DNA from: Lachnospiraceae bacterium
Lineage (GTDB): Bacteria; Bacillota; Clostridia; Lachnospirales; Lachnospiraceae
Assembly (NCBI GenBank): GCA_017436865.1
Contig: JAFSCH010000083.1
Coordinates: 1-43,958, forward strand
DNA length: 43,958 nucleotides
Reading direction: 5' to 3'
Positions 16,768-25,819 of the stretch are shown in pieces; position 1 is the stretch's first letter; each line of letters starts with the position of its first letter. Below the pieces are notes generated by a model. That model saw nothing but the letters and a program-made list of their open reading frames with translations, had not been told where the DNA came from and searched no databases. Made by a program: the position numbers and the translations under genes.

Positions 16768-17457
16768 ATGAGTTTATTAAAACAACTATATGACGCGGAA
16801 GAACTGCCGTATGACAAGTTTTTAAAGAGTGGGCCATCTAGTCTTACAGACGTTGAACTTTTGGCGATTATGTTAAGGACTGGAACAAGGGATAAGACAC
16901 CGATGGAGCTTGGACGAGCAGTGCTACAGCTTTCTGATTGCAAGTGGGGACTTTTGGGACTTCATCATTTTTCAATAAAAGATTTGATGCAAATCCCAGG
17001 AATTGGTGAGGTTAAGGCGGTACAGCTTCTATGTATTGCAGAAATTGCTAAGAGGATTTCTAATATGCAGGCAAAGGAAAATCTTTCCTTTCAAAATCCT
17101 GACTCTGTTGCGGCATACTATATGGAGAGAATGCGACATCAAGAGACGGAACGATTAATTCTGATATTGTTGGACGCGAAGAGTAGAATGATAAGTGACG
17201 AAGTAATCTCCGTTGGGATTTTGAATGCAACTTTAATTTCCACAAGAGAGATTTTTGTAAAAGCCTTAAAGGAAGAAGCGGCATATGTTATGATACTGCA
17301 TAACCATCCAAGTGGAGATCCGACACCAAGTCGTCAGGATCAGATTATTACGAACAAGATAAAAGAAGTATCCGTTTTGGTTGATATTCCTCTGTTGGAT
17401 CATATCATCATTGGAGACAACCGATATATCAGTTTTAAACAAAAAGGGCTTTTATAA
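16768..17457 (+). CDS. radC: RadC family JAB1/MPN-domain protein
   Basis: 229 residues from the ATG at 16768, chosen because the family begins a few residues before the LP-x-x-K-x-L-x-x-GPSSLTDVELLAIMLRTG block; an in-frame ATG at 16732 adds 12 unlike residues, and neither start has a well-spaced ribosome binding site. An N-terminal helix-hairpin-helix region (IPGIGEVKAVQL) precedes an MPN domain with the zinc-binding JAMM motif HNHPSGDPTPSRQD. Despite its name, RadC's role in DNA repair is doubtful; the biochemical function is not established. It lies directly upstream of mreB, its usual place in Firmicutes. Confidence 0.93.
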   Translation: MSLLKQLYDAEELPYDKFLKSGPSSLTDVELLAIMLRTGTRDKTPMELGRAVLQLSDCKWGLLGLHHFSIKDLMQIPGIGEVKAVQLLCIAEIAKRISNMQAKENLSFQNPDSVAAYYMERMRHQETERLILILLDAKSRMISDEVISVGILNATLISTREIFVKALKEEAAYVMILHNHPSGDPTPSRQDQIITNKIKEVSVLVDIPLLDHIIIGDNRYISFKQKGLL

Positions 17458-17476
17458 GAGACAGAAAGGAGTTGTT

Positions 17477-18487
17477 ATGTTGGCTAACAACGTATACGGT
17501 ATTGATTTAGGTACCAGAACTATTAAAATCTATAATGCTCATGGCGATAATGTCGTAGTAGAGAAGAATATGATTGCAATTGAGGACAAAAAGAATTTAT
17601 TTGCTTATGGAGATTCTGCTTTTGATATGTTTGAAAAAGCACCTTCTAATATTGAGATTTCTTATCCGCTATGTAATGGTGTTATTGCAGACATCAAGAA
17701 TATGCAATTGTTGCTTAGAAACTTTATTATGGACACGAATAAGGGTGTAATTAAGCCTGCAGAATTTTATATTGCAGTGCCATCTGATATTACAGATGTT
17801 GAAAAGAGAGCTTTCTTTGATCTGATTAAAGAGGCGAATGTTAAAGCAAAGAAGATTATGCGTGTGGAAAAGGCTGTAGCAGATGGTCTTGGGCTTGATA
17901 TTGATGTTAAGAATGCACAGGGTATTCTTGTTGTAAATGTTGGATTCCATACGACAGAGATTTCTATTTTGTCTCTTGGTGGTATTGTATTGAGCCGCTT
18001 AATTAAGGTTGGTGGCCAAAAATTTGATGAATCCATCAAGAATGCAATTAGGAAGGAATTCAGTCTGATTGTAGGTAGTAAAACAGCTGAAAATGTAAAG
18101 ATTGCATTAAAGGAATTAGAAGCAGAAGGTAAGGGTGCAATTGTATATGGTAGAGATATTGTAACAGGCCTTCCGATGGAGAAAGAAATTCCAACAGATT
18201 TGGTAAGTGAATGTATGCTTGAGAATTTCAATGTCATTATTGATAATATACGTGTTATTTTAGAGAGAACTCCACCAGAGCTTTCTGCTGATATTTTTAG
18301 ACGTGGTATCTATCTCACAGGTGGTGCATCTCAGGTAAATCATTTGGCAGAATTGATTGCAAAGGGAACAGGATTAAAGGTAAATGTAAGTGAAAATCCT
18401 GTAACTGGTGTAGCTCTCGGTATTTCAAAGATTATTAAGGATGATAATTATAAATCTGTTGCAAGTTTAGAAGGAATGAGTAGATGA
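17477..18487 (+). CDS. mreB: MreB-like actin homologue (divergent)
   Basis: 336 residues. The ATG at 17477 has GAAAGGAG just upstream; an in-frame ATG inside radC (17381) is rejected. Actin-fold motifs: phosphate-1 loop YGIDLGTRTIKIY, phosphate-2 region VVNVGFHTTEISILSLGG and adenosine motif LTGGASQVNHLAELI, then VALGISKII. Typical MreB has GIDLGTANT and EPSVVA; both are replaced here, so this is a divergent member. Its position immediately before mreC and mreD supports a role in directing lateral wall synthesis. The stop overlaps the mreC start (ATGA), implying translational coupling. Confidence 0.85.
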   Translation: MLANNVYGIDLGTRTIKIYNAHGDNVVVEKNMIAIEDKKNLFAYGDSAFDMFEKAPSNIEISYPLCNGVIADIKNMQLLLRNFIMDTNKGVIKPAEFYIAVPSDITDVEKRAFFDLIKEANVKAKKIMRVEKAVADGLGLDIDVKNAQGILVVNVGFHTTEISILSLGGIVLSRLIKVGGQKFDESIKNAIRKEFSLIVGSKTAENVKIALKELEAEGKGAIVYGRDIVTGLPMEKEIPTDLVSECMLENFNVIIDNIRVILERTPPELSADIFRRGIYLTGGASQVNHLAELIAKGTGLKVNVSENPVTGVALGISKIIKDDNYKSVASLEGMSR

Positions 18488-19353
18488 GTCCTGTTGTAAA
18501 GAGAAAACGAGAGAAATTCTCTATTCCAAGTAAATATTTACTATTGATACTGACAGGTGTTTGTATTGCGCTAATGGCAATTACTTTTCTTACCGACTAT
18601 ACACCATCCACCATGAATAAAGTGGTTGGTTATGTTGTAGTACCTTTTCAAAATGGTGTAAGTCGGGTAGGGTCTTGGATTTCAACAAGAGTAGATGAGC
18701 TTGATGAACTTAGAATCGTATTACAAGAGAATCAAGAATTAAAAGAGCAAATTGCCGAACTTACCATTCAAAATACACAGCTTCAACAAGATAAGTATGA
18801 GTTGAATAATTTAAGAGAACTGTATAAATTAGATGAGCAGTATAGTGGATATGAAAAGATAGGAGCTAGAATTATTGCTCGAAATAGTGGAAATTGGTTT
18901 CATGCTTTTACAATTGATAAGGGACTTAATGATGGTTTGGCAATTGATATGAATGTAATTGCTGGTGGTGGTCTTGTTGGAAGAATTGAAGAAATTGGTT
19001 CGAATTGGGCAAAGGTAAATTCTATTATTAACGATAATTCTAATGTTAGTGCAATGGTATTGGCGAGTTCTGATACTATGATTGTGACAGGTTCCTTACA
19101 ACTTATGGCGGAAGGTAAAATAGGATTTGAACAGCTTACAGATTCAAAGAATCAAGTAAAAACAGGTGATAAGATTGTGACATCTAACATTAGTGATAAG
19201 TATTTACCGGGGATTCTGATAGGATATGTAAGTGAAGTGGAACAGGATTCTAATAATATTACAAAATCGGGAACGATTACTCCTGCTGTTGATTTTGAGC
19301 ATTTGGAAGAAGTTCTTGTTATTAGAAAAATGAAGCAACAGATAGAGGATTAA
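18484..19353 (+). CDS. mreC: Rod shape-determining protein MreC
   Basis: 289 residues. Short basic cytoplasmic N-terminus (KRKREKFSIPSK), one transmembrane helix (~18-37), a coiled coil (~70-112; LQENQELKEQIAELTIQNTQLQQDKYEL), then the beta-barrel MreC domain (ARIIARNSGNWFHAFTIDKG, VIAGGGLVGRI, ISDKYLPGILIGYVSEV). MreC is an extracytoplasmic scaffold linking MreB, MreD, PBP2 and RodA. It overlaps mreB by four bases and is 2 bp from mreD. Confidence 0.95.
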   Translation: MSPVVKRKREKFSIPSKYLLLILTGVCIALMAITFLTDYTPSTMNKVVGYVVVPFQNGVSRVGSWISTRVDELDELRIVLQENQELKEQIAELTIQNTQLQQDKYELNNLRELYKLDEQYSGYEKIGARIIARNSGNWFHAFTIDKGLNDGLAIDMNVIAGGGLVGRIEEIGSNWAKVNSIINDNSNVSAMVLASSDTMIVTGSLQLMAEGKIGFEQLTDSKNQVKTGDKIVTSNISDKYLPGILIGYVSEVEQDSNNITKSGTITPAVDFEHLEEVLVIRKMKQQIED

Positions 19354-19355
19354 GC

Positions 19356-19874
19356 ATGAAAAGAAATGTAGCACTTGTTTTAGTCGTACTGATAGGGTTT
19401 GTTATGCAGACTACATTGTTTCAAACGTTAAGCTTTGGTGGGATTGCACCCAATCTTTTGATTATTATAACATCCTCCTATGGCTTTATGTATGGAAGAA
19501 AATATGGTATAGTTGTTGGCTTTTTCTGTGGCTTGCTCATGGATGTATTTTATGGAAGTGTACTTGGATTTTATGCGTTGATTTATTTATACATAGGAGC
19601 TGCAAATGGAGTTTTCCGCAGGGTATTTTATCAGAATGATATTATGTTGCCATTGGTGTTAATAACAGCAAGTGATTTTTCGTATTCTTTTGTGGTTTAC
19701 GTGTTGTTGTTTTTGCTTAGAGGAAGATTTGACTTCATTTTTTATCTAAAGGATATTATTTTACCGGAACTTGTTTATACGATTTTTGTAACCGTATTTC
19801 TATATCCATGTATTTTGTTGTTAAATAAAGCATTAGAAAATACGGAAAAAAGAGGTGACCACAAAATTGTTTAA
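19356..19874 (+). CDS. mreD: Rod shape-determining membrane protein MreD
   Basis: 172 residues, almost entirely hydrophobic, with about five to six transmembrane helices and the family pattern GGIAPNLLIIITSSYGFMYGRKYGIVVGFFCGLLMDVFYGSVLGFYAL. It is part of the elongasome with MreB, MreC, RodA and PBP2. Its 3' end overlaps the start of the PBP2 gene. Confidence 0.93.
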   Translation: MKRNVALVLVVLIGFVMQTTLFQTLSFGGIAPNLLIIITSSYGFMYGRKYGIVVGFFCGLLMDVFYGSVLGFYALIYLYIGAANGVFRRVFYQNDIMLPLVLITASDFSYSFVVYVLLFLLRGRFDFIFYLKDIILPELVYTIFVTVFLYPCILLLNKALENTEKRGDHKIV

Positions 19875-22737
19875 AAATTTGAAGGAAAGTCTGTTCAATA
19901 TGGTCACATCAAGACTTCTGCTATTGTTTGTAGTTTTTACGGGAATGGCAGTGCTCTTAATTTACAGATTGTTTAATCTGCAAATCGTGAATGGTGAGTC
20001 TTATCTGAACAATTTTCAATTAAAGATACAAAAAGAAAAAGTTATAGAAGGTACTCGTGGAAATATATATGATAGAAACGGGAATCTTCTTGCTTATAAT
20101 GAATTAGCGTATTCTGTGACAATCGAAGATGTTTATGAATCAGGTTCTAAAAAACATGAACCATTGAATCGTACATTATATAAGTTGATCCATATGATAG
20201 AAGCTAATGGTGATACTGTCATTAGTGATTTCAATATTATTTTAGATGGTAATGATGAATATGCCTATACCGTAGAGGGAAAAACGTTATTACGTTTTTT
20301 AGCCGACGTATATGGGCAGACTTCGATAGATACTCTAAAATATTTTCAGGAAACTGCAACTGCAGAAGAAGTGATCGATTATTTGTGCAATCGCTATAAA
20401 ATTGGGGAGTACGAAGTACTTCAAGATGGTAAGAAGGGTGACTTTATACCAAGAAAAGGTTATACCAAAAAAGAAGCGTTACAATTGGTAACAATTCGTT
20501 ATGAGATGAACTTATATAGTTACCAGAAGTATATCGCGACTACGATTGCAACGGATGTATCACCTGAAACGGTAGCTGTGATTATGGAGAATATGAGTGA
20601 TCTGGATGGGGTTTCTATTGAGGAGGATACGATTCGAAAATATAATTATCCATACTATTTTACACATATTTTGGGTTATACCGGTAAAATATCGCAGACA
20701 GAGTTAGATGAGTTGATTCTACAGGATGATAGTTATACAATGAATGATACCGTAGGAAAGAGCGGTATTGAACAAGTTATGGAGCTAGAATTGCAAGGAG
20801 AAAAAGGATCAGAAACTATCTATGTAGATAATCTAGGTAAAGTTATTGATACTACAAATTATGTTGAGCCTAAAGCAGGAAATGACTTGTATCTGACTAT
20901 TGATAAGGATTTACAGGTAGCGACATATAACATATTGGAGCAAAAACTTGCAGGTATTCTAATTTCAAAAATTCGTAATGTTATGAATTATGATCAGACA
21001 TCTGTATCATCTGCGGCAAAAATTATTATACCAATTGATGATGTTTACTTTGCCCTAATCAATAATAATGTGATTGATACAGAGCGTTTTACGCATAAAA
21101 ATGCCAGTGATACGGAAAAGGAAGTATATCAGATTTTTACTGATAAAAAAACAGAGGTTTTAGCAACTTTAGAGGAAGAATTATTAAACAAGAAAACGCC
21201 ATATAATAAGCTTTCTAAAGAATATAAGACCTATGAAAGTTATATTGTTTCTATGTTGATGAATAAAGGCGTACTTATCAGCAGTGCAATTGACAGGGAA
21301 GACAAAATATATAATGCATGGACAAAAGAAGAAACAATAAGTTTGAATGAATATTTGACATACGCTATATCAAAAAACTGGGTAGATATTACTAAATTAG
21401 AAGTTGATAGTCAATATTCTGCTTCTTCGGAAGTGTTGGAAAGTATCATTGACTATATTTTAGTAAACTTACAGGACAATCAGGAATTTTCAAAAAAGAT
21501 GTACAAATATCTTATCAGCTCTCAGAAAATCAAGGGAAGACAGATGTGCCTGTTGTTGTGGGAGCAGGATTTGATCAGTGTAGAAGAAAGTCGTATTGTT
21601 TCTTTGAAAAATGGAAGTATCAATCCATATAATTTTATGTTGGAAATGATACGTGATATACAGATTACTCCGGCACAGCTAGCACTTGATCCATGTACAG
21701 CTTCCTGTGTTGTAACAGATGTTAATACAGGAGAAGTTTTAGCGTTGGTTTCTTACCCAGGATATGATTTAAATAAAATGGCAAATGGTGTAGATGCTGA
21801 ATACTATGCAAAAATCAATCGTGATTTGTCTGTTCCACAATGGAATGCTGCAACACAGCAATTAACAGCTCCTGGATCTACCTTTAAAGTGGTTTCTTCT
21901 GTTGCAGCAGTTAGTGAAGGTGCAGTATCAAATTTAAGAGAAACGATAAGATGTACAGGTGTATTTGATAAATTAGCTCCAACAATTCATAGGTGTTGGA
22001 TTTATCCTAGTGCGCATGGTAATATGAATGTGTCAAGTGCGATAGCTAATTCTTGTAACTGCTATTTTTATGAGGTGGGATATCGCTTGAGTCAAGATGG
22101 CTCAGGATATAATAGTGATTACGGATTATCTCGTTTAGAAAAATATGCAGATATGTTTGGGTTAACGGAAAAGTCAGGTATTGAAATTACAGAGTCAGAG
22201 CCGAAATTTTCAGATTTATATGCTGTTCCTTCTATGATAGGACAAGGTACACACAATTACACAACCGTAGGTCTTGCTCGTTATGTAACAACAATTGCAA
22301 ATAACGGAACCTGTTATAAGCTTAGTTTGCTTGAAAAATTAACAGATTCCAAGGGTAATTTGATAGAAGATTATAAAGCAGAAGTTCGTAATAAGGTTAC
22401 TTTAGATGATAGTATGTGGAATGCAATTCACACAGGAATGCGTCAGGTAGTAGAAACAAAGGCGTATTATAATGATCTTGCAGTTAATGTAGCAGGAAAA
22501 ACAGGTACTGCACAGCAAGATAAAACACGTGCGAACCATGCCCTTTTTATCAGTTATGCACCATATGAAAACCCGGAGATATCTGTGACAGTTCGTATTG
22601 CTAATGGATACGATTCGGGATATGCAGCGCAGACTGCAAGGGATGTTTATAAATATTATTATGGTTTGGCAGAAGAAGAGGATCTTCTTACTGGTACTGC
22701 AGAAGTTCCAGAATTAACAGGTGGAACAGGAGATTAA
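19867..22737 (+). CDS. mrdA: Penicillin-binding protein 2 (elongation transpeptidase) with large insertion
   Basis: 956 residues from a TTG at 19867, preferred because AGAGGTG lies 9 bp upstream; an in-frame GTG at 19855 overlaps that ribosome binding site. One N-terminal transmembrane helix is followed by the class B dimerisation domain (GNIYDRNGNLLAYN; YFTHILGYTGKI). Transpeptidase motifs (numbered from GTG 19855): S-x-x-K in PGSTFK (S675), S-x-N in SCN (S733) and K-T-G (K882). Between TIDKDLQ (~350) and VVTDVNTGEVLALVSYPG (~617) lie ~265 residues where most class B PBPs have about 25; this inserted block is helical and charged. PBP2 crosslinks the glycan strands made by RodA. Confidence 0.93.
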   Translation: MFKNLKESLFNMVTSRLLLLFVVFTGMAVLLIYRLFNLQIVNGESYLNNFQLKIQKEKVIEGTRGNIYDRNGNLLAYNELAYSVTIEDVYESGSKKHEPLNRTLYKLIHMIEANGDTVISDFNIILDGNDEYAYTVEGKTLLRFLADVYGQTSIDTLKYFQETATAEEVIDYLCNRYKIGEYEVLQDGKKGDFIPRKGYTKKEALQLVTIRYEMNLYSYQKYIATTIATDVSPETVAVIMENMSDLDGVSIEEDTIRKYNYPYYFTHILGYTGKISQTELDELILQDDSYTMNDTVGKSGIEQVMELELQGEKGSETIYVDNLGKVIDTTNYVEPKAGNDLYLTIDKDLQVATYNILEQKLAGILISKIRNVMNYDQTSVSSAAKIIIPIDDVYFALINNNVIDTERFTHKNASDTEKEVYQIFTDKKTEVLATLEEELLNKKTPYNKLSKEYKTYESYIVSMLMNKGVLISSAIDREDKIYNAWTKEETISLNEYLTYAISKNWVDITKLEVDSQYSASSEVLESIIDYILVNLQDNQEFSKKMYKYLISSQKIKGRQMCLLLWEQDLISVEESRIVSLKNGSINPYNFMLEMIRDIQITPAQLALDPCTASCVVTDVNTGEVLALVSYPGYDLNKMANGVDAEYYAKINRDLSVPQWNAATQQLTAPGSTFKVVSSVAAVSEGAVSNLRETIRCTGVFDKLAPTIHRCWIYPSAHGNMNVSSAIANSCNCYFYEVGYRLSQDGSGYNSDYGLSRLEKYADMFGLTEKSGIEITESEPKFSDLYAVPSMIGQGTHNYTTVGLARYVTTIANNGTCYKLSLLEKLTDSKGNLIEDYKAEVRNKVTLDDSMWNAIHTGMRQVVETKAYYNDLAVNVAGKTGTAQQDKTRANHALFISYAPYENPEISVTVRIANGYDSGYAAQTARDVYKYYYGLAEEEDLLTGTAEVPELTGGTGD

Positions 22738-22740
22738 AGC

Positions 22741-23481
22741 GTGGCATATGTATACATAGATATGTATGTATTACATGTGGTGTGCAAGAACACGCAGATA
22801 GGAGCGAATGTGAAAAATTCAGTGATTTTAAAAAGTTTTTCTAGTGGTATTTCTGTTATTATGGATGAAACAACTCCTTATGAGCAGTTGCTGGAAGATA
22901 TTGCACAAAAATTTAAGGAAGCGGATAGTTTTTTTAAAAATGCTTCTGTTGCAATTTCTCTTGAAGGAAGAATTCTGAATGAGCAGGAAGAAAGAGAAAT
23001 TTTGAATGTGATTACACAGAATTCACGTTTGAATGTACTATGCCTTATGGGTAGAGATGAAGAGAAAAATATTAAATTTCTTGGAATACAAAATAATCTG
23101 ACTTTTCAGAAAGATGAAAATTGTGGACAATTTTATCGTGGAACTTTAAAGGACGGACAGAGTATTGAAACGGAACATAGCATTGTGATTCTTGGAGATG
23201 TTTGTGAAGGTTGCTCTGTATATTCTGCTAAGGATATTGTTGTATTAGGAAGTTTGTTAGGAGAAGCGTATGCTGGTGCAGCAGGAAGTAATAATCATTT
23301 TGTCGTTGCACTGGATATGAATCCGGAAAAGCTTCGAATTGGAGATTTAAAATATACTCCACAGCGAGTTTCAAAATGGGGATTAAAACCCAAAGTAGTT
23401 CCTAAAATAGCCTACAATTATAATGGTGAGGTACTTATAGCCCCAATTACAAAAGATTTACTGGAGAATTTCACGTTATAA
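22741..23481 (+). CDS. minC: Septum site-determining protein MinC
   Basis: 246 residues from a GTG, with AGGAGA 8 bp upstream, in the end of the PBP2 gene. The N-terminal ~110 residues are the FtsZ-inhibiting domain, weakly conserved. The C-terminal beta-helix (~125-205; FYRGTLKDGQSIETE, SIVILGDVCEGCSVYS, DIVVLGSLLGEAYAGAAG, EKLRIGDL) binds MinD. The ending EVLIAPITKDLLENF is acceptable for the family. It acts with the adjacent MinD and MinE to keep FtsZ rings away from the poles. Confidence 0.92.
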   Translation: MAYVYIDMYVLHVVCKNTQIGANVKNSVILKSFSSGISVIMDETTPYEQLLEDIAQKFKEADSFFKNASVAISLEGRILNEQEEREILNVITQNSRLNVLCLMGRDEEKNIKFLGIQNNLTFQKDENCGQFYRGTLKDGQSIETEHSIVILGDVCEGCSVYSAKDIVVLGSLLGEAYAGAAGSNNHFVVALDMNPEKLRIGDLKYTPQRVSKWGLKPKVVPKIAYNYNGEVLIAPITKDLLENFTL

Positions 23482-23521
23482 TATTTCCAGGGGACCAATC
23501 TATATTATGTTGAGGTGACTT

Positions 23522-24328
23522 ATGAGTGAAGTTATTGTTGTCACATCAGGTAAAGGCGGTGTAGGGAAGACTACTACATCAGCAAACGTTGGAACAGGTC
23601 TTGCACAAATGGGAAAAAGCGTTGTTTTAATTGATGCAGATATTGGACTGCGCAATTTAGATGTGGTTATGGGATTAGAAAACAGAATTGTTTATAATCT
23701 TGTAGACGTAATTGAGGGAACATGTCGATTAAAACAGGCGTTAATTAAGGACAAAAGGCATGCTGGATTGTATTTAATGCCAGCTGCGCAGACAAGAGAT
23801 AAAAATTGTATTACGCCAGGACAAATGATTAAGCTAATTGAAAATTTGAAACAGCAATTTGATTATATTATATTAGACTGTCCGGCTGGAATTGAACAAG
23901 GATTTCAAAATGCAATTGCAGGGGCAGACCACGCAATTGTTGTAACGACTCCAGAGGTGTCGGCAATTCGTGATGCGGATCGAATCATTGGACTGTTGGA
24001 AGCGAATGAGATTAAAAAGATAGATTTAATTGTAAACAGAGTACGATATGATTTGGTTCGTCGTGGAGAAATGATGACAGTAGAGGATGTTATAGATATT
24101 TTAGGGCTTCCACTGTTAGGAATAGTTCCAGATGATGAGAATGTCGTAATTGCAACAAATCAAGGCGAACCCCTAGTGGGAAAATCATCATTAGCAGGAC
24201 AAGCTTTTGCAAATATCTGTAATCGCATAACGGGTAAGGAAGTTCCATTTTTGAATATGGGTAAAAATATAACGATATGGACACGAGTTACTGGTTTGTT
24301 TCATAGAAGTCAGGAGGAGAGAATATGA
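23522..24328 (+). CDS. minD: Septum site-determining ATPase MinD
   Basis: 268 residues. Deviant Walker A SGKGGVGKTT (residues 9-18) with the signature Lys11, switch I DADIGLRNLDVVMGLENR and Walker B-like YIILDCPAGIE. It recruits MinC to the membrane through a C-terminal amphipathic helix; here the tail NITIWTRVTGLFHRS could serve, although it lacks the usual lysine-rich pattern. RBS TGAGGTGA is close to the ATG. It overlaps minE by four bases (ATGA). Confidence 0.96.
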   Translation: MSEVIVVTSGKGGVGKTTTSANVGTGLAQMGKSVVLIDADIGLRNLDVVMGLENRIVYNLVDVIEGTCRLKQALIKDKRHAGLYLMPAAQTRDKNCITPGQMIKLIENLKQQFDYIILDCPAGIEQGFQNAIAGADHAIVVTTPEVSAIRDADRIIGLLEANEIKKIDLIVNRVRYDLVRRGEMMTVEDVIDILGLPLLGIVPDDENVVIATNQGEPLVGKSSLAGQAFANICNRITGKEVPFLNMGKNITIWTRVTGLFHRSQEERI

Positions 24329-24591
24329 GGCTGTTTTCCTTCTTTCGACCGAAATCTTCAAGACAGATTGCAAAAGACCGTTTGAAAATTTTGCTTATTT
24401 CTGACAGAGTAAATTGCTCACCAGAAATGATGGAATTAATAAAAAATGATATTGCGCATGTAATATCAAAGTATATGAAAATTGATGCATCTAGTATGGA
24501 TATTCATATTATGAAAACAGGAACAAGCGGGAGGTCTACGAAGACGCCGGTATTATATGCAAATATTCCAATTCTTGACTTAAAAAATTGA
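24325..24591 (+). CDS. minE: Cell division topological specificity factor MinE
   Basis: 88 residues, typical length. The N-terminal membrane-targeting stretch MRLFSFF and the MinD-contact helix (IAKDRLKILLISDR) precede the dimeric C-terminal topological domain (PEMMELIKNDIAHVISKYMKID). MinE stimulates the ATPase of MinD and drives pole-to-pole oscillation. RBS AGGAGGAGA lies at the end of minD. Presence of MinE, rather than DivIVA/MinJ alone, suggests an oscillating Min system, as in many Clostridia. Confidence 0.94.
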   Translation: MRLFSFFRPKSSRQIAKDRLKILLISDRVNCSPEMMELIKNDIAHVISKYMKIDASSMDIHIMKTGTSGRSTKTPVLYANIPILDLKN

Positions 24592-24632
24592 TGTGACTAT
24601 AAGTAAATTAAGGTTACATAATGATAAATGCG

Positions 24633-24663
24633 GCGGGAATGCTGTAGTAGACAGCTATCCCGC
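24633..24663 (+). promoter_or_regulatory. Compound hairpin between minE and rodA
   Basis: GCGGGA (24633-24638) pairs with TCCCGC (24658-24663); inside, GCTGT (24641-24645) pairs with ACAGC (24651-24655). It is GC-rich in an AT-rich setting and has no T-run, so it is not a classical terminator. It ends 20 bp before the rodA start, close to its RBS (GGGAG), and could act as a processing site or affect rodA translation. Confidence 0.5.
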
Positions 24664-24683
24664 TATACTGGGAGACATAATAA

Positions 24684-25799
24684 ATGTTTAAAAATTACAG
24701 AATACGTGATTATGATTTTAAATTAATAATAATGGTTGTTGCAATAACTATTATAGGAATTTTGGCGATAGGAAGTGCAAAGGAATCAGTACAGAACAAG
24801 CAGATTATTGGGGCAATTATGGGCTTATTTTTAATGATAGTTCTGTCATTTTTTGATTATTCTTTCTTTTTGCGGTTTTATTGGCTGATTTATATATTTA
24901 ATTTAGGACTGCTTCTGATGGTAGCTATTTTTGGAGAAACGGTTAATAATGCAAAAAGATGGCTTGAAATTGGTGGAATTCAGTTCCAACCATCCGAAAC
25001 TACGAAAATTATGTTGATTTTATTCTTTTCACAGTTTATTATGAAACATAGGGAGAATATAAATTCTTTAAAGAATATTTTATTATTATGTTTTCTGTTA
25101 CTACCACCACTTTATCTTGTCTATGAGCAGCCTGACATGTCAACCAGTATTGTTATTATCATAGTTTTTTGTGTTGTATGGTACATAGGCGGTTTAGACT
25201 ATAAAATTATAGCAGGAGTATTAAGTGTGGCGATACCAGCCGCTGTAATTTTCTTTATTATGGTATTACAACCAGATCAGACATTGATTAATGAATATCA
25301 GCAAAGGAGAATTCTTGCGTGGCTGGAACCAGAGAAATATGCTACAACAACGGCGTATCAGCAGACAAATGCTATGATAGCCATTGGATCAGGTCAGCTT
25401 TGGGGAAAAGGCTTAAACAATAATATGATTAGTTCAGTTAAGAATGGTAATTTTATTTCAGAGCCTCAGACAGACTTTATTTTTACAATTATAGGAGAAG
25501 AGCTAGGTTTTGTTGGTAGTTGTACAGTTGTTGTTCTATTATTCCTAATTGCATTGGAATGTCTCGCAGTTGCGAGAAAAGCAAAAGATCTTGCTGGAGC
25601 TTGTATCTGTGGTGGAATGGCAGCGCTTGTTGGATTTCAAAGCTTTGTAAATTTGGCAGTTGCAACAGGACTTTTTCCGAATACGGGAGTTCCTTTACCT
25701 TTTGTAAGTTATGGACTTACTTCTTTGGTAAGTTTGTATATGGGAATGGGTATTGTGTTAAATGTCAGATTACAGTGTGTTAGAAAATATAATAATTAA
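24684..25799 (+). CDS. rodA: SEDS glycosyltransferase RodA
   Basis: 371 residues with about ten transmembrane helices. SEDS signatures: RWLEIGGIQFQPSE, PDMSTSIVI (conserved Asp region), AIGSGQLWGKGLNN, PQTDFIFTIIGEELGFVG and NTGVPLPFVSYGLTSLV. RodA polymerises lipid II into glycan with PBP2, encoded in the same cluster. Assigned as RodA rather than FtsW from its shape-operon context and length. Confidence 0.93.
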   Translation: MFKNYRIRDYDFKLIIMVVAITIIGILAIGSAKESVQNKQIIGAIMGLFLMIVLSFFDYSFFLRFYWLIYIFNLGLLLMVAIFGETVNNAKRWLEIGGIQFQPSETTKIMLILFFSQFIMKHRENINSLKNILLLCFLLLPPLYLVYEQPDMSTSIVIIIVFCVVWYIGGLDYKIIAGVLSVAIPAAVIFFIMVLQPDQTLINEYQQRRILAWLEPEKYATTTAYQQTNAMIAIGSGQLWGKGLNNNMISSVKNGNFISEPQTDFIFTIIGEELGFVGSCTVVVLLFLIALECLAVARKAKDLAGACICGGMAALVGFQSFVNLAVATGLFPNTGVPLPFVSYGLTSLVSLYMGMGIVLNVRLQCVRKYNN

Positions 25800-25819
25800 C
25801 AAAGGAAGGTGCTTAAATC

